Source of the DNA: JAJCYX01 sp965243825
GTDB lineage: Bacteria > Chloroflexota > Dehalococcoidia > Lucifugimonadales > Lucifugimonadaceae
DNA length: 64,000 nucleotides
Direction of reading: 5' to 3'
Assembly: GCA_965243825.1 (NCBI GenBank)
Contig: CBDEVT010000001.1
Coordinates: 2,170,001-2,234,000, forward strand
In this document: positions 35,051 to 43,400 of the stretch, piece after piece
Layout of the letters: each line of letters opens with the position of its first letter
Position numbering within the stretch: position 1 is the first letter of the stretch
Program-made: the position numbers and the translations under genes
The notes under the pieces: generated by a model
The model's database searches: none
Told to the model about the DNA's origin: nothing
What the model saw: only the letters and a program-made list of their open reading frames with translations

Positions 35051-37036
35051 CTAAGTCCTGCTTAGACTGCCTTGATTCATCCCCGGGTTTGGCATCGCAA
35101 TGAACTGCTCCTCGTACAGACGGCGATACAGCTCAGACGAATCCAACAGGTCGTCATGCGAGCCGCTTTGCACAATTGAGCCATTGCTCATAACGAGAAT
35201 CTGCTGAGCGGCGATGATCGTTGAAAGCCGGTGCGCTATCGCTACGGTCGTGCGACCCTCCATCAACTTCGACAGTGCGCTCTGGATGAGTCGCTCGGAC
35301 AACGTGTCAAGTGAACTGGTCGCTTCATCTAGCAACAGGATGCGCGGGTCTTTGAGCATTACCCGTGCAATTGCGATTCTCTGGCGTTCGCCTCCTGAAA
35401 GCCTGTAACCCCTCTCGCCCACAACGGTGTCGTAACCTTCTGGCATAGCGGCAATCGTGTCATGGATCTGTGCTGCCTGAGCTGCGGCTACAAGCTCTTC
35501 GTCAGTGGCGTCCGGCTTTCCATAGAGCAGATTTTCCTGCACCGATGTGTGCAGCAGGAAGGAGTCTTGCGTGACCACTCCGATCATTCGGGCCAGGTCA
35601 CGTTGTCGTAGATCGCGTATGTCGACCCCGTCGATGCTGACGGAGCCTGCATCCGGGTCATAAAGGCGGGACAACAGGTATCCGACCGTCGTCTTGCCTG
35701 AACCACTCGGCCCAACCAGCGCGGTGAGCGTTCCCGGTCCGGCTTCAAATGACACCGGACCAAGTTTGAACGAGGCATCCAATGCCTCATCATCACCTGA
35801 ATCCACAGAAGCCGTTCCTGCCAGTGATCGGAGAGATCGCTCTGGCGTATCGGAAACACCATTCGCCTTTGTAGTGTTTACAGCGCGTTCAGCCTCCGGA
35901 TATCGAAAGACCACTTCACTGAACGCAATATTCCCTTGCACGCGTTCCAGCGGCATCTCAACCGGCTTCTCAGGGTCCTTTATGCGAGGTTCCATGTCCA
36001 GGTACTCGAAGATGCGATCAAATACTGCCAGAGAGCTGGTTACATCGACACCGCGGTTGAGCAGACCTGATAGCGGGAACAGTAGTCGAGTCTGGATGGC
36101 GGTGAACGCCACCATGTCACCTAGTGAGACCGAAGACTGGCCGGCCGGTTCGCTCAGGAAGATCAGGCCGCCGACGAGCCATACGAGAGCCGGTGCCATG
36201 GTGAAGAAGGTCTGAACGACCACGAAGAAGCTGCGACCGGTCATCTGCTGACGCACCGAGAGCTTTGTCAGTCGCACATTGTCCGATTCGAATCGCTCAA
36301 GCTGTTCCTTCTCCCGGCCGTATGTCTTTGCAAGCATCACGCCCGAGACAGACAGAGTTTCTCCCGTACGCGCTGTCAGTTCTGCCAGTGCACGCTGCGA
36401 TTCTCCGGTAAGACGCCTGCGCTTTCTGCCGACTCGAACCGTGAAGAAGACAAATATCGGAACGATTGCCAGTGCCACCAACGACAGTTCCCATGAGATC
36501 AGCAGCATTGCGACCACCGATGACAGCACCACAGCACTGTTCGAGACAACGTTGCTGACGGTATCGGTAAGTACAAGTTCAGTTGACGCTACATCGTTGG
36601 AGACTCGTGACTGGATGTCACCGGTTCGCGTTCTTGTGAAGAACGAAAGAGGCAGTTTCTGTAGATGGGAGTAGACGCGATATCGCAGCTCTCTCATCAC
36701 TCCAAGCCCAACACCGGTGTTCAGATACGCCTGTATCAGGTTGAACACACCACTGGCTGCGGCGACTCCGACCATAGCTACAACCAGCCAGATGAGTTCG
36801 TTGCGGTCTCTTTCCTCGAGAGCGCCATCGATAACCTGTCGGAGCAGCAGGGGAGTGGCGACGTTGAGTGCTGCGGTTAGCAGGACAAGAGTGATTACGA
36901 CCGAAAGCTGTCCTCGGTAAGGACCGTAGAGCCGCATGACTCGACGCAGTGTGCCCCGCCGGAGTTTCCGTTTGGGTGCGTCGTCAGGCATCGCTCTGTT
37001 GAAGCCGCCTCGGCCACCGTGATTGCCGCGCATCAT
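35051..37036 (-). CDS. ABC exporter, fused permease and ATPase (MsbA/LmrA-like)
   Basis: 661 residues. Six membrane helices in residues 30-340 (type IV ABC exporter fold), then the nucleotide-binding domain: Walker A GPSGSGKTT at about residue 440, signature LSGGERQRIAIARV, Walker B ILLLDEATSSLD, and the His switch AHRLST. A Ser/Asp-rich insert of about 45 residues interrupts the first NBD beta strands, between VVFRYPEAERAV and GPVSFEAGPG, which is not usual. It would work as a homodimer; the cargo (lipid, drug or peptide) cannot be told. It is transcribed separately from the tRNAs that follow. Confidence 0.92.
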   Translation of the reverse strand: MMRGNHGGRGGFNRAMPDDAPKRKLRRGTLRRVMRLYGPYRGQLSVVITLVLLTAALNVATPLLLRQVIDGALEERDRNELIWLVVAMVGVAAASGVFNLIQAYLNTGVGLGVMRELRYRVYSHLQKLPLSFFTRTRTGDIQSRVSNDVASTELVLTDTVSNVVSNSAVVLSSVVAMLLISWELSLVALAIVPIFVFFTVRVGRKRRRLTGESQRALAELTARTGETLSVSGVMLAKTYGREKEQLERFESDNVRLTKLSVRQQMTGRSFFVVVQTFFTMAPALVWLVGGLIFLSEPAGQSSVSLGDMVAFTAIQTRLLFPLSGLLNRGVDVTSSLAVFDRIFEYLDMEPRIKDPEKPVEMPLERVQGNIAFSEVVFRYPEAERAVNTTKANGVSDTPERSLRSLAGTASVDSGDDEALDASFKLGPVSFEAGPGTLTALVGPSGSGKTTVGYLLSRLYDPDAGSVSIDGVDIRDLRQRDLARMIGVVTQDSFLLHTSVQENLLYGKPDATDEELVAAAQAAQIHDTIAAMPEGYDTVVGERGYRLSGGERQRIAIARVMLKDPRILLLDEATSSLDTLSERLIQSALSKLMEGRTTVAIAHRLSTIIAAQQILVMSNGSIVQSGSHDDLLDSSELYRRLYEEQFIAMPNPGMNQGSLSRT

Positions 37037-37131
37037 CGGGCAGGATTGCGTTCAGATGACATTCGCATATTTCGATAGTAACGCTGAGGCGGCGAAAAAG
37101 TTGCGCTAGCAATGAACATGCCGAATAAAGA

Positions 37132-37163
37132 GCAGCCGGTCCGCTAACTTGCGAACCGGCTGC
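37132..37163 (-). terminator. Terminator after the tRNA-Gln/tRNA-Glu pair
   Basis: A 9-bp perfect inverted repeat (GCAGCCGGT) with a 14-nt loop. On the minus strand it is followed by TCTTTATTC. It lies 13 bp past the CCA end of tRNA-Glu and should end the tRNA transcript before the ABC exporter gene. Confidence 0.75.
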
Positions 37164-37176
37164 CTTAGCTACCTTT

Positions 37177-37252
37177 TGGTAGCCCCTAGGGGAGTCGAAC
37201 CCCTGTTTTGGCCTTGAGAGGGCCACGTCCTGGGCCACTAGACGAAGGGGCC
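37177..37252 (-). tRNA. tRNA-Glu (anticodon CTC), CCA encoded
   Basis: 76 nt on the minus strand beginning GGCCCCTTCGTCTAG. The cloverleaf folds: acceptor GGCCCCT with AGGGGCT (a G-U at the first pair), anticodon stem TGGCC/GGCCA with loop CTCTCAA giving anticodon CTC, T-arm AGGGG TTCGACT CCCCT, discriminator A and encoded CCA. It begins 2 nt after tRNA-Gln ends. Confidence 0.96.
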
Positions 37253-37254
37253 AC

Positions 37255-37328
37255 TGGCTGCCGATCTAGGATTCGAACCTAGGCTCCCAGATTCAGAGTC
37301 TGGTGTCCTACCACTAGACGAATCGGCA
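37255..37328 (-). tRNA. tRNA-Gln (anticodon CTG), CCA encoded
   Basis: 74 nt on the minus strand beginning TGCCGATTCGTCTAG. Acceptor TGCCGAT pairs with ATCGGCA; the weak U1-A72 pair is typical of tRNA-Gln. The anticodon stem CCAGA/TCTGG holds loop CTCTGAA, anticodon CTG. Discriminator G, encoded CCA. First of a two-tRNA transcript. Confidence 0.96.
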
Positions 37329-37342
37329 ACGGAGTAAATCGC

Positions 37343-37348
37343 ATTTTA
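37343..37348 (-). promoter_or_regulatory. Possible -10 element (TAAAAT) for the tRNA operon
   Basis: On the minus strand TAAAAT stands about 14 bp before the 5' end of tRNA-Gln. No good -35 hexamer is seen at 16-18 bp, so the call is weak. Confidence 0.3.
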
Positions 37349-37501
37349 GCAGCCTCAATCGGACAACCGGAAGCGAGATACGAGTGTGGTTGTGAGCCGG
37401 TTCGATGAATTCGGGAGTCGCAAGGCAGGATTTCAAACCTCACTGAGAACGCGGTGACCCCGGCGATCATTTTCGGCCGACTGCCTGTTACAGCAGGCGA
37501 A

Positions 37502-38089
37502 CTAGCTCGCCGTAGACTCGCCGCCCTCGTCGCCGCCAAGACCACCCATGTCCATCGACTCAATAAAGTCTTCGAAGGCAGAGAGTTTCTTCAGCTCTTC
37601 TTTGCCAACAGGGGCGCGGTGCTCACGCTGACCCGAAGCCTGTGCAGTAGTCGTGCCTTCGCTGCCAACGATGGAGTTCCCCGTCTCTTTGTCGAGCAGC
37701 ACGCCGGCCTTCTCCATCACTTCGTCGTCGACGAAGATCGGTACCTTTGCACGGACTGCAACTGCAAGAGCATCAGATGGGCGCGAGTCGATATCAACCG
37801 ACTTCTCACCGACGCGGACGCCTATGCGAGCGAAGTAGGTGTCGTTTTCGAGACCTGAGATGGTGACCTTCTCAACAGATCCACCGAGCTCCTTGATGCT
37901 GTTGTGCAGGAGATCGTGCGTGAGGGGTCTCGGCACCTGGACTTCTTGCAGGCGCACGGCAATAGCTTCCGCTTCGTGAGTACCAATCCAGATCAGCAGG
38001 TACCTTTCACCCTCTTTTTGCTTGAGGATGACGACGCGCTGGTAGTTCTCCAGGCTAACGCGGATGCTGTCTATTTCCATCTCGTTCAT
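37502..38089 (-). CDS. Bifunctional nuclease (BFN/DUF151) domain protein
   Basis: 195 residues. The BFN domain covers about residues 1-140 with the characteristic strands RYLLIWIGTHEAEAIAV, LTHDLLHNSIKELGG and the segment VDIDSRPSDALAVAVR; then PIFVDDEVMEKAG. Plant and bacterial relatives show DNase/RNase activity, but in most bacteria, where the domain is near universal in several phyla, the role is unproven. The last 50 residues are polar and end in an acidic, Gly-rich tail (GGLGGDEGGES). It is alone between the tRNAs and DUF951. Confidence 0.9.
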   Translation of the reverse strand: MNEMEIDSIRVSLENYQRVVILKQKEGERYLLIWIGTHEAEAIAVRLQEVQVPRPLTHDLLHNSIKELGGSVEKVTISGLENDTYFARIGVRVGEKSVDIDSRPSDALAVAVRAKVPIFVDDEVMEKAGVLLDKETGNSIVGSEGTTTAQASGQREHRAPVGKEELKKLSAFEDFIESMDMGGLGGDEGGESTAS

Positions 38090-38231
38090 GTTGAGCAGCC
38101 TTTCCGGGGATCTCGTACAGATCGTTAAATCTGCTCGGGTACGAGTCAGTTCACCTTATTCCCGGTACAGGTGCCAGTCAACGAAGCTGGCAACCACGGA
38201 TTTGTGATTGTTTACCGGCATTAGAGCGGTC

Positions 38232-38447
38232 TCATTCCCCCACTTGTGGCGAATGCTGTTTCATGCGCCGTTCAAGATCTCTCCTCGCAAGCATCACTCT
38301 GCGGTCACAGGTCTCACACTTGACCCCAATATCTGCTCCGATTCGATACACCACCCAGTCACGGCCACCGCACGGATGCGGTTTCTTCATAGTGATACGG
38401 TCACCGACGGCAAAGGGAGTGCGGCCCGGTGAAGCCTGCGGACTCAT
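38232..38447 (-). CDS. DUF951 small zinc-binding-like protein
   Basis: 71 residues. Family hallmarks are MKKPHPCGGRDWVVYRIGADIGVKC and the Cys-x-x-Cys in CETCDRRVML; the cysteines suggest a zinc or metal site. DUF951 proteins are found mainly in Firmicutes and Chloroflexota, and their function is unknown. The ATG overlaps the pyrF stop by 4 bp, so translation is coupled to pyrF. Confidence 0.9.
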   Translation of the reverse strand: MSPQASPGRTPFAVGDRITMKKPHPCGGRDWVVYRIGADIGVKCETCDRRVMLARRDLERRMKQHSPQVGE

Positions 38448-39280
38448 TGTGCAGAGCCGGGAACCACTTCCAGGGCTTCGTTGATCTCACGCTGGAGACT
38501 TCGGCAGGCGATCTGGGCGTAGCGGGCGAACTCTTTCGAGTCTTCCGATGCGTACAGAATCCCACGGCTTGAGTTGATCAGCATTCCGCGCCCGTTACCG
38601 TCCGCTCCCGCCTGCACAGCCTTTGCGACGTCTCCGCCCTGGGCGCCAACCCCTGGCACAAGTATGGGCATCGTCAGATGGTTGCTGCGCAAATGCCGCA
38701 ACTCATCTGGGAAAGTTGCCCCGACGACTATCCCGACATTCCCGCCTTTATCCCAGCGCTCGGCGGCGTCTGCGACCTTCTCGAACAGCTGAGGCTTCCT
38801 CTCCTCGTCGATGCGAAGATCCTGGAAATCTCTCGAGCTGGGGTTGGAGGTTCGGCAGACGATGAACACCCCTCGTCCGGGGTGTTGTAGGAAGGGTTCC
38901 ACCGTATCGGAGCCCTGGTAGGCATTAACCGTGACTACGTCGAAGTCCCAAACATCGAACATCGCAGTGGCATAGGCGGTGGCTGTCGATCCCATATCAC
39001 CACGTTTGCCATCACCAACTATCAGGACATCTGGCGCTACGTCTCGAATGTGCTTGATCGTTGCCTCAAGCGCGTGAAGGCCGGGGATGCCGAGGGCTTC
39101 GTAGAAAGCCATCTGGGGCTTAAAGGCTGCAGCGAACTCGTGTGTTGCATCGACAATACGCCGATTGAACTCAGCCACGTCACTGATAGGGATACGTCGA
39201 GGGTCAGGATCAAGCCCGACGCAGACCATGCTGTTCTTGCGCTCAGAAACGGTGTCGAGTCTTACTGCGAACGATTCCAT
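38444..39280 (-). CDS. pyrF: Orotidine 5'-phosphate decarboxylase, type 2
   Basis: 278 residues, the longer type-2 (archaeal/actinobacterial-like) form. It makes UMP from OMP. The catalytic Lys-Asp network is in VGDGKRGDMGSTATAYA, with the N-terminal substrate site VGLDPDPRR and the phosphate loop at the C-terminus in LINSSRGILYA. The upstream strand FKPQMAFYEALG is typical of the type-2 family. Other pyr genes are not present in the window. Confidence 0.95.
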   Translation of the reverse strand: MESFAVRLDTVSERKNSMVCVGLDPDPRRIPISDVAEFNRRIVDATHEFAAAFKPQMAFYEALGIPGLHALEATIKHIRDVAPDVLIVGDGKRGDMGSTATAYATAMFDVWDFDVVTVNAYQGSDTVEPFLQHPGRGVFIVCRTSNPSSRDFQDLRIDEERKPQLFEKVADAAERWDKGGNVGIVVGATFPDELRHLRSNHLTMPILVPGVGAQGGDVAKAVQAGADGNGRGMLINSSRGILYASEDSKEFARYAQIACRSLQREINEALEVVPGSAQ

Positions 39281-39441
39281 CTTGCCCCTTGTGAACTGAT
39301 ATTTTTGCTCCCGTCACTGGATGCTATTGTCGCATAGATTGGCGGCTAAATTTGCAGAATTGTGGCGGTGGCAGTGACCGGCCTCTTAGGCTGAACACGA
39401 TCACTCCCAACGCAGTTCGCATGATGACTCAAGCTCAGTAG

Positions 39442-40134
39442 ATGAAACCAGACAAACAGGATTTGCTTGACCTCTATGAACGTCTTTTCGCTGAGCACGG
39501 TCCTCGTCACTGGTGGCCAACCAGTGGCGGAGGCGGCAGGTTTGAGATCATCTGCGGTGCCATCCTGACGCAAAACACGCAGTGGCGTAACGCCGAAAAT
39601 TCATTGGCCAATATGAAGGAGGCTGGTTACTGGAGCTTTGCGGCGGTCCATGCCGCCCCTGAGCTGGAACTCGCCGAAGTGATCAAACCTTCCGGTTACT
39701 ACAACACCAAGTCACGCAAGCTGAAAACCTTTGCCGCCGTTGTTGAAGAGGAACATGGTGGCAGCCTGGAGTCGCTTTTTGATCGTTCAGTACACGAATT
39801 GCGTAAGAAGCTGCTCGGTATCTGGGGAATAGGCGAAGAGACCTGTGACGACATCGTGTTATACGCAGCAGAGAAGCCGACTTTCGTTATCGACCGATAC
39901 ACAACCAGGCTGATCGACAGGCTTGGATGGGAAGTCAAAGGAGCCGGCAAATACTCGGACTACAAGCGGCTGTTCGAGGATCTACTGCCCGCCGATACGC
40001 CCCTTTTTAACGAGTTTCATGCCGTGATCGACGGACATGGAGCGCGCGTTTGCAAGAGCCGGAACCCGGCTTGCGAAAGCTGCTGCCTGTTGGATATCTG
40101 TTCGACTGGCATGCAAAGAACAACGACAAACTAA
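39442..40134 (+). CDS. HhH-GPD DNA glycosylase, endonuclease III-like, with [4Fe-4S] loop
   Basis: 230 residues. A helix-hairpin-helix motif is in LLGIWGIGEETCDDI and the catalytic Asp in FVIDRYTTRL. The C-terminal cysteines (CKSRNPACESCCLLDIC) form an FCL-type cluster loop. At the place where endonuclease III has its Schiff-base Lys (GVGRKTA) there is Glu (GIGEETC), so the enzyme is probably monofunctional, with glycosylase but no beta-lyase activity, like MagIII- or MIG-type relatives. The substrate base is unknown: alkylated, oxidised or deaminated bases are all possible. Confidence 0.85.
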   Translation: MKPDKQDLLDLYERLFAEHGPRHWWPTSGGGGRFEIICGAILTQNTQWRNAENSLANMKEAGYWSFAAVHAAPELELAEVIKPSGYYNTKSRKLKTFAAVVEEEHGGSLESLFDRSVHELRKKLLGIWGIGEETCDDIVLYAAEKPTFVIDRYTTRLIDRLGWEVKGAGKYSDYKRLFEDLLPADTPLFNEFHAVIDGHGARVCKSRNPACESCCLLDICSTGMQRTTTN

Positions 40135-41069
40135 GTTCGCCCGAAGCTCTCTCGTATTCCCGCCGCCGCCTCGTCTAACGCCTCTTTTGCCGCGTCAAGA
40201 ACGCCGACTCTTCCATTAAACCCGTGAGTCATACCGGGGTAGACAGTGCAGCGTGTCTTCACACCCGCGTTCTTTAGCGCATCTGCATATGCGACTGCTT
40301 CATCAACCAATGGATCGTACTCAGCCGCAATGATCGTTGCGTCAGGCAGGCCAGAAAGGTCTTCCGCTCTGATAAGCGACGCGTACGGTTCGAACCGAGA
40401 GTCATCTGAACCGGTGTAATGGTCCCAGAACCACAGCATGCTATCTCGCGTCAGGCCGTAGTCAGTTGCATTTGCCAGGTAGGAAGCGCGTTCGAAATCG
40501 GCGTCGATCACGGGACAGAAGAGCAACTGGTGCAGGATCCTTGGACCGCCTTTATCGCGTGCCATCTGGGCAACTGCGCCCGAAAGATTGCCGCCAGCAG
40601 AAGTTCCGGACGTTGCAACACGCGATCCGTCAATGAGCAGACGCTCAGCGTTCTCAACAGCCCAAACGGTTGCGGCGTAACAGTCTTCGACGGCACCCGG
40701 ATACCGAGTTTCAGGCGCAAGTCGGTAATCGACAGAGAGCACGGCAGCGTCGACCCGCCTGCAGAGACCCCTGCATGTGGCGTCCTCGGTGTCCAGGTCA
40801 CCAACCACCCAGCCTCCACCATGGAACAGCATGATGAGTGGATGTGGCCCGGGGGAATCCGGTCTGTACAGCCGGGTCTGAATCTCTCCAGCTGGTCCAG
40901 GCACGCTGAATTTCTGGATCATGCCAACCGGCTCTACCTCGACTTCGACAGCTTTTCGCGAAAGATCTGAATTGCGGCGAGCCTCTTCAGGTGTCACCTC
41001 GTGATTTGGAGGCAGGTTGAGGGCCGCCGTTTTCTTCATCATCTCGACAACCTGCGGGTGCAGGGGCAT
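40131..41069 (-). CDS. Alpha/beta hydrolase, hormone-sensitive lipase (family IV) type
   Basis: 312 residues. The HSL oxyanion motif HGGGWVVGD and the nucleophile GTSAGGNL are visible. The acid is in AEYDPLVDEA and the catalytic His in GMTHGFNG. There is no signal peptide, so it is cytoplasmic. It hydrolyses short-chain esters. It overlaps the convergent glycosylase gene by 4 bp at their stops. Confidence 0.92.
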   Translation of the reverse strand: MPLHPQVVEMMKKTAALNLPPNHEVTPEEARRNSDLSRKAVEVEVEPVGMIQKFSVPGPAGEIQTRLYRPDSPGPHPLIMLFHGGGWVVGDLDTEDATCRGLCRRVDAAVLSVDYRLAPETRYPGAVEDCYAATVWAVENAERLLIDGSRVATSGTSAGGNLSGAVAQMARDKGGPRILHQLLFCPVIDADFERASYLANATDYGLTRDSMLWFWDHYTGSDDSRFEPYASLIRAEDLSGLPDATIIAAEYDPLVDEAVAYADALKNAGVKTRCTVYPGMTHGFNGRVGVLDAAKEALDEAAAGIRESFGRT

Positions 41070-41215
41070 TGTGACTTACCTCCAAAACAGAAACAGGGCT
41101 TTACGCAACCTGTTGCTTAGCACAATCTCCGAAGCAGGAAACAGCTCCGCCAACTTACAGCACCATTTGTGCATGTGGAAGACGGTTTGCATCGGAGCGG
41201 AATGGCTCGTTGTTC

Positions 41216-43213
41216 CTATTCCTTCCGTGAGCTGGAAAACTTGACCGAATCTGTCGACGGCTTAACACGTCGGATCGGCCTCAATCTTTTGGCAGGACCT
41301 GTGCTCTGTTGCTCAGAATCGGTGACTGCACTACTCGGAACAGGTGATCGCTGTTGGGTCGGGTGCGTTGGTGTCTCTAAACCGCTTGTACCAGGACCCG
41401 GCTTCTTCACACCTTCACCGGGTGCTGTTTGCGGATCGGTAGCTGCCTCACCGGGGCCGAGTATCGTTCTTTCCATTGTCCCCTCCAGCGCGGAATGAAG
41501 CTTCAGGAAGCTACGCGCCAGTACGAACGCCACTCCGATTATGAAAATGATCGGGATTGGTGCTGAGAACTCACCGAGTGCGAGGAGCCTGCTGAGCAGT
41601 GGGATGGCCCAGACACCAAGAAGTATCGCTGAGAGTCCAAGAATTGAGTCGCGTAGCAGTAGCCTGACCTCTTCAGTACGCCACCTGTGCGATCCTGCGG
41701 TGCGCGGCCTGAACGCCGATGCTGTCAGTAGGTCCGCAAGGTTTCGTGACTCGCGCCAGAGAACAACTCCTGAAGGGATGCAAAGAGCGAGCACACTGGC
41801 GCTGATCACAAGGCCGATGATGTCCTCTTCAACGCGTAGGAAGTCACCCAGGTTCGACGAGAAGCTCAGGATGAACGTTCCAACTCCGATAAGTAGCGCC
41901 ATGAGAACGAGGTTGACCACAACCACTCTGCCGGAACGCTGAATCTCTTTTGCAGAAGGGCTGTTGAATTCGAATGACTTCTGCAGGGCAGCAAGCCATT
42001 CGCCAAGGGAGTCGACGTAGGTCTTGAGTACCCTGGGTGACCACCTCTTCAGGAAGCCCGAAACACCTTCCGACGACCGATAAAGGATCGGGTACAGAAC
42101 CGATGTGATTGCGGTAACCACTGCTATGACTGGATAAAGGAAGGGACCGATAACGCCGTGGTCTGCTCCTACTTTGACCATGGCAAGAGAGAACTCACCA
42201 GATTGCGGCATACCCATGCCAACCCTGAGTGAGTCGGTTCCGTTTGTTCCCGAGACGAATACACCGACCGTGTTCGCTACGATTTTGCCCAGTATGAACA
42301 CGCCTGCCACTATCAGCGCGGGGCCTATGAACTCTCCTATCTGGTGCACATCGACCAGCATTCCCACAGACACGAAGAAGAGGGCCCCAAACATGTCCCG
42401 TACAGGCTGCATCCGCTCGCTGATGACATGAGCATGCTTAGTGTCGCCCAGCACTGCTCCAATGAGGAAGGCACCTGCCGCGGCGGAGATGCCGAGTAGC
42501 TCAGCTACCAGGGCCAGTCCGAATGCGAGTGCCAGAGCAGCAACAAGCAGCGTTTCGTTAGATTTCGTCTTCGCAACGAAATCTATGAGGCGCGGTACTA
42601 TCAGCGCACCGGCCACGAGTGCCGCACCGGTAAACAGTGCCAGTTTTCCGGCGATCAGACCGACCTCTCCTGCGTTTGCGGTTCCTCCGGTAGCCACACC
42701 GGACAGGATGCTGAGTAGTATCACGGCCGCGAAATCTTCCACAACGAGGATGCCGACGATGATGCGACCTCGCGTCGACATCAACTCGCCTGAGTCCCCC
42801 AGCATCTTGATCAGCACCGCCGATGAGCTGATCGAGATAGCCGCGCCGAGGAATATCGCCTCCGTGTCGGTCCAGCCGAGCGCCACTCCAATCTGGAATC
42901 CGAGCGCGATCAGGAACGTGATCTCAAGCGCTCCGATGAACAGCACCTTGAACCCGACCTGTCTGATTCGCTCCCAACCGAACTCAAGTCCGAGTCCGAA
43001 TAGCAGTAGCACCAGGCCAACGTCTGCGAGACGTCGGATGGTCTCGACATCGGCGACGATCGGGTTGTCGAACGTGAATGGTCCGACCAGAACACCGGCG
43101 ACAAGATAGCCGAGGATAGAGGGCTGTTTAAGCTGCCGCATTATCACCACGGCAGCGCCTGCTACCGCCATGATGATGGCGAAATCTTTCAGCAGGTTTG
43201 CTTCGTGTTCCAT
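41216..43213 (-). CDS. CPA2-type monovalent cation:proton antiporter (KefB/Kef-like) without RCK domain
   Basis: 665 residues from the ATG at 43213 (MEHEANLLKD). A GTG 42 bp upstream gives an extended N-terminus, but neither start has a strong ribosome site. The CPA2 core is clear: QLKQPSILGYLVAGVLVGPF, RLADVGLVLLLFGLGLEF, the paired segment AISISSSAVLIKML and MGMPQSGEFSLAMVK. The usual C-terminal TrkA-N/RCK domain is missing; there are about four further helices and a 70-residue polar tail rich in Pro/Thr/Ser. Potassium or sodium efflux is likely, but ion choice is unknown. Confidence 0.88.
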   Translation of the reverse strand: MEHEANLLKDFAIIMAVAGAAVVIMRQLKQPSILGYLVAGVLVGPFTFDNPIVADVETIRRLADVGLVLLLFGLGLEFGWERIRQVGFKVLFIGALEITFLIALGFQIGVALGWTDTEAIFLGAAISISSSAVLIKMLGDSGELMSTRGRIIVGILVVEDFAAVILLSILSGVATGGTANAGEVGLIAGKLALFTGAALVAGALIVPRLIDFVAKTKSNETLLVAALALAFGLALVAELLGISAAAGAFLIGAVLGDTKHAHVISERMQPVRDMFGALFFVSVGMLVDVHQIGEFIGPALIVAGVFILGKIVANTVGVFVSGTNGTDSLRVGMGMPQSGEFSLAMVKVGADHGVIGPFLYPVIAVVTAITSVLYPILYRSSEGVSGFLKRWSPRVLKTYVDSLGEWLAALQKSFEFNSPSAKEIQRSGRVVVVNLVLMALLIGVGTFILSFSSNLGDFLRVEEDIIGLVISASVLALCIPSGVVLWRESRNLADLLTASAFRPRTAGSHRWRTEEVRLLLRDSILGLSAILLGVWAIPLLSRLLALGEFSAPIPIIFIIGVAFVLARSFLKLHSALEGTMERTILGPGEAATDPQTAPGEGVKKPGPGTSGLETPTHPTQQRSPVPSSAVTDSEQQSTGPAKRLRPIRRVKPSTDSVKFSSSRKE

Positions 43214-43400
43214 TAGTGGAGGAGGGCGGAGGGGCGAAGGCGGCTCGGCAACCACCTGTCATGCTGACTTGGAGAATTATCAAGGCGCGAGGGTGAATCC
43301 ACCTGTGGGGCACCCCAAACGCTCACCTGATTGTTAGAACGCGGATTGTCGTATTTGGCGCCACCAAGTGAGGAGTGTTTTCAGGTGAGAGCAGGTGGGC

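Noticed and set aside
42441..43109. 222-codon plus frame rich in Ser, Pro and Thr
   Set aside because: Antisense to the helices of the CPA2 antiporter; no signal or motif.
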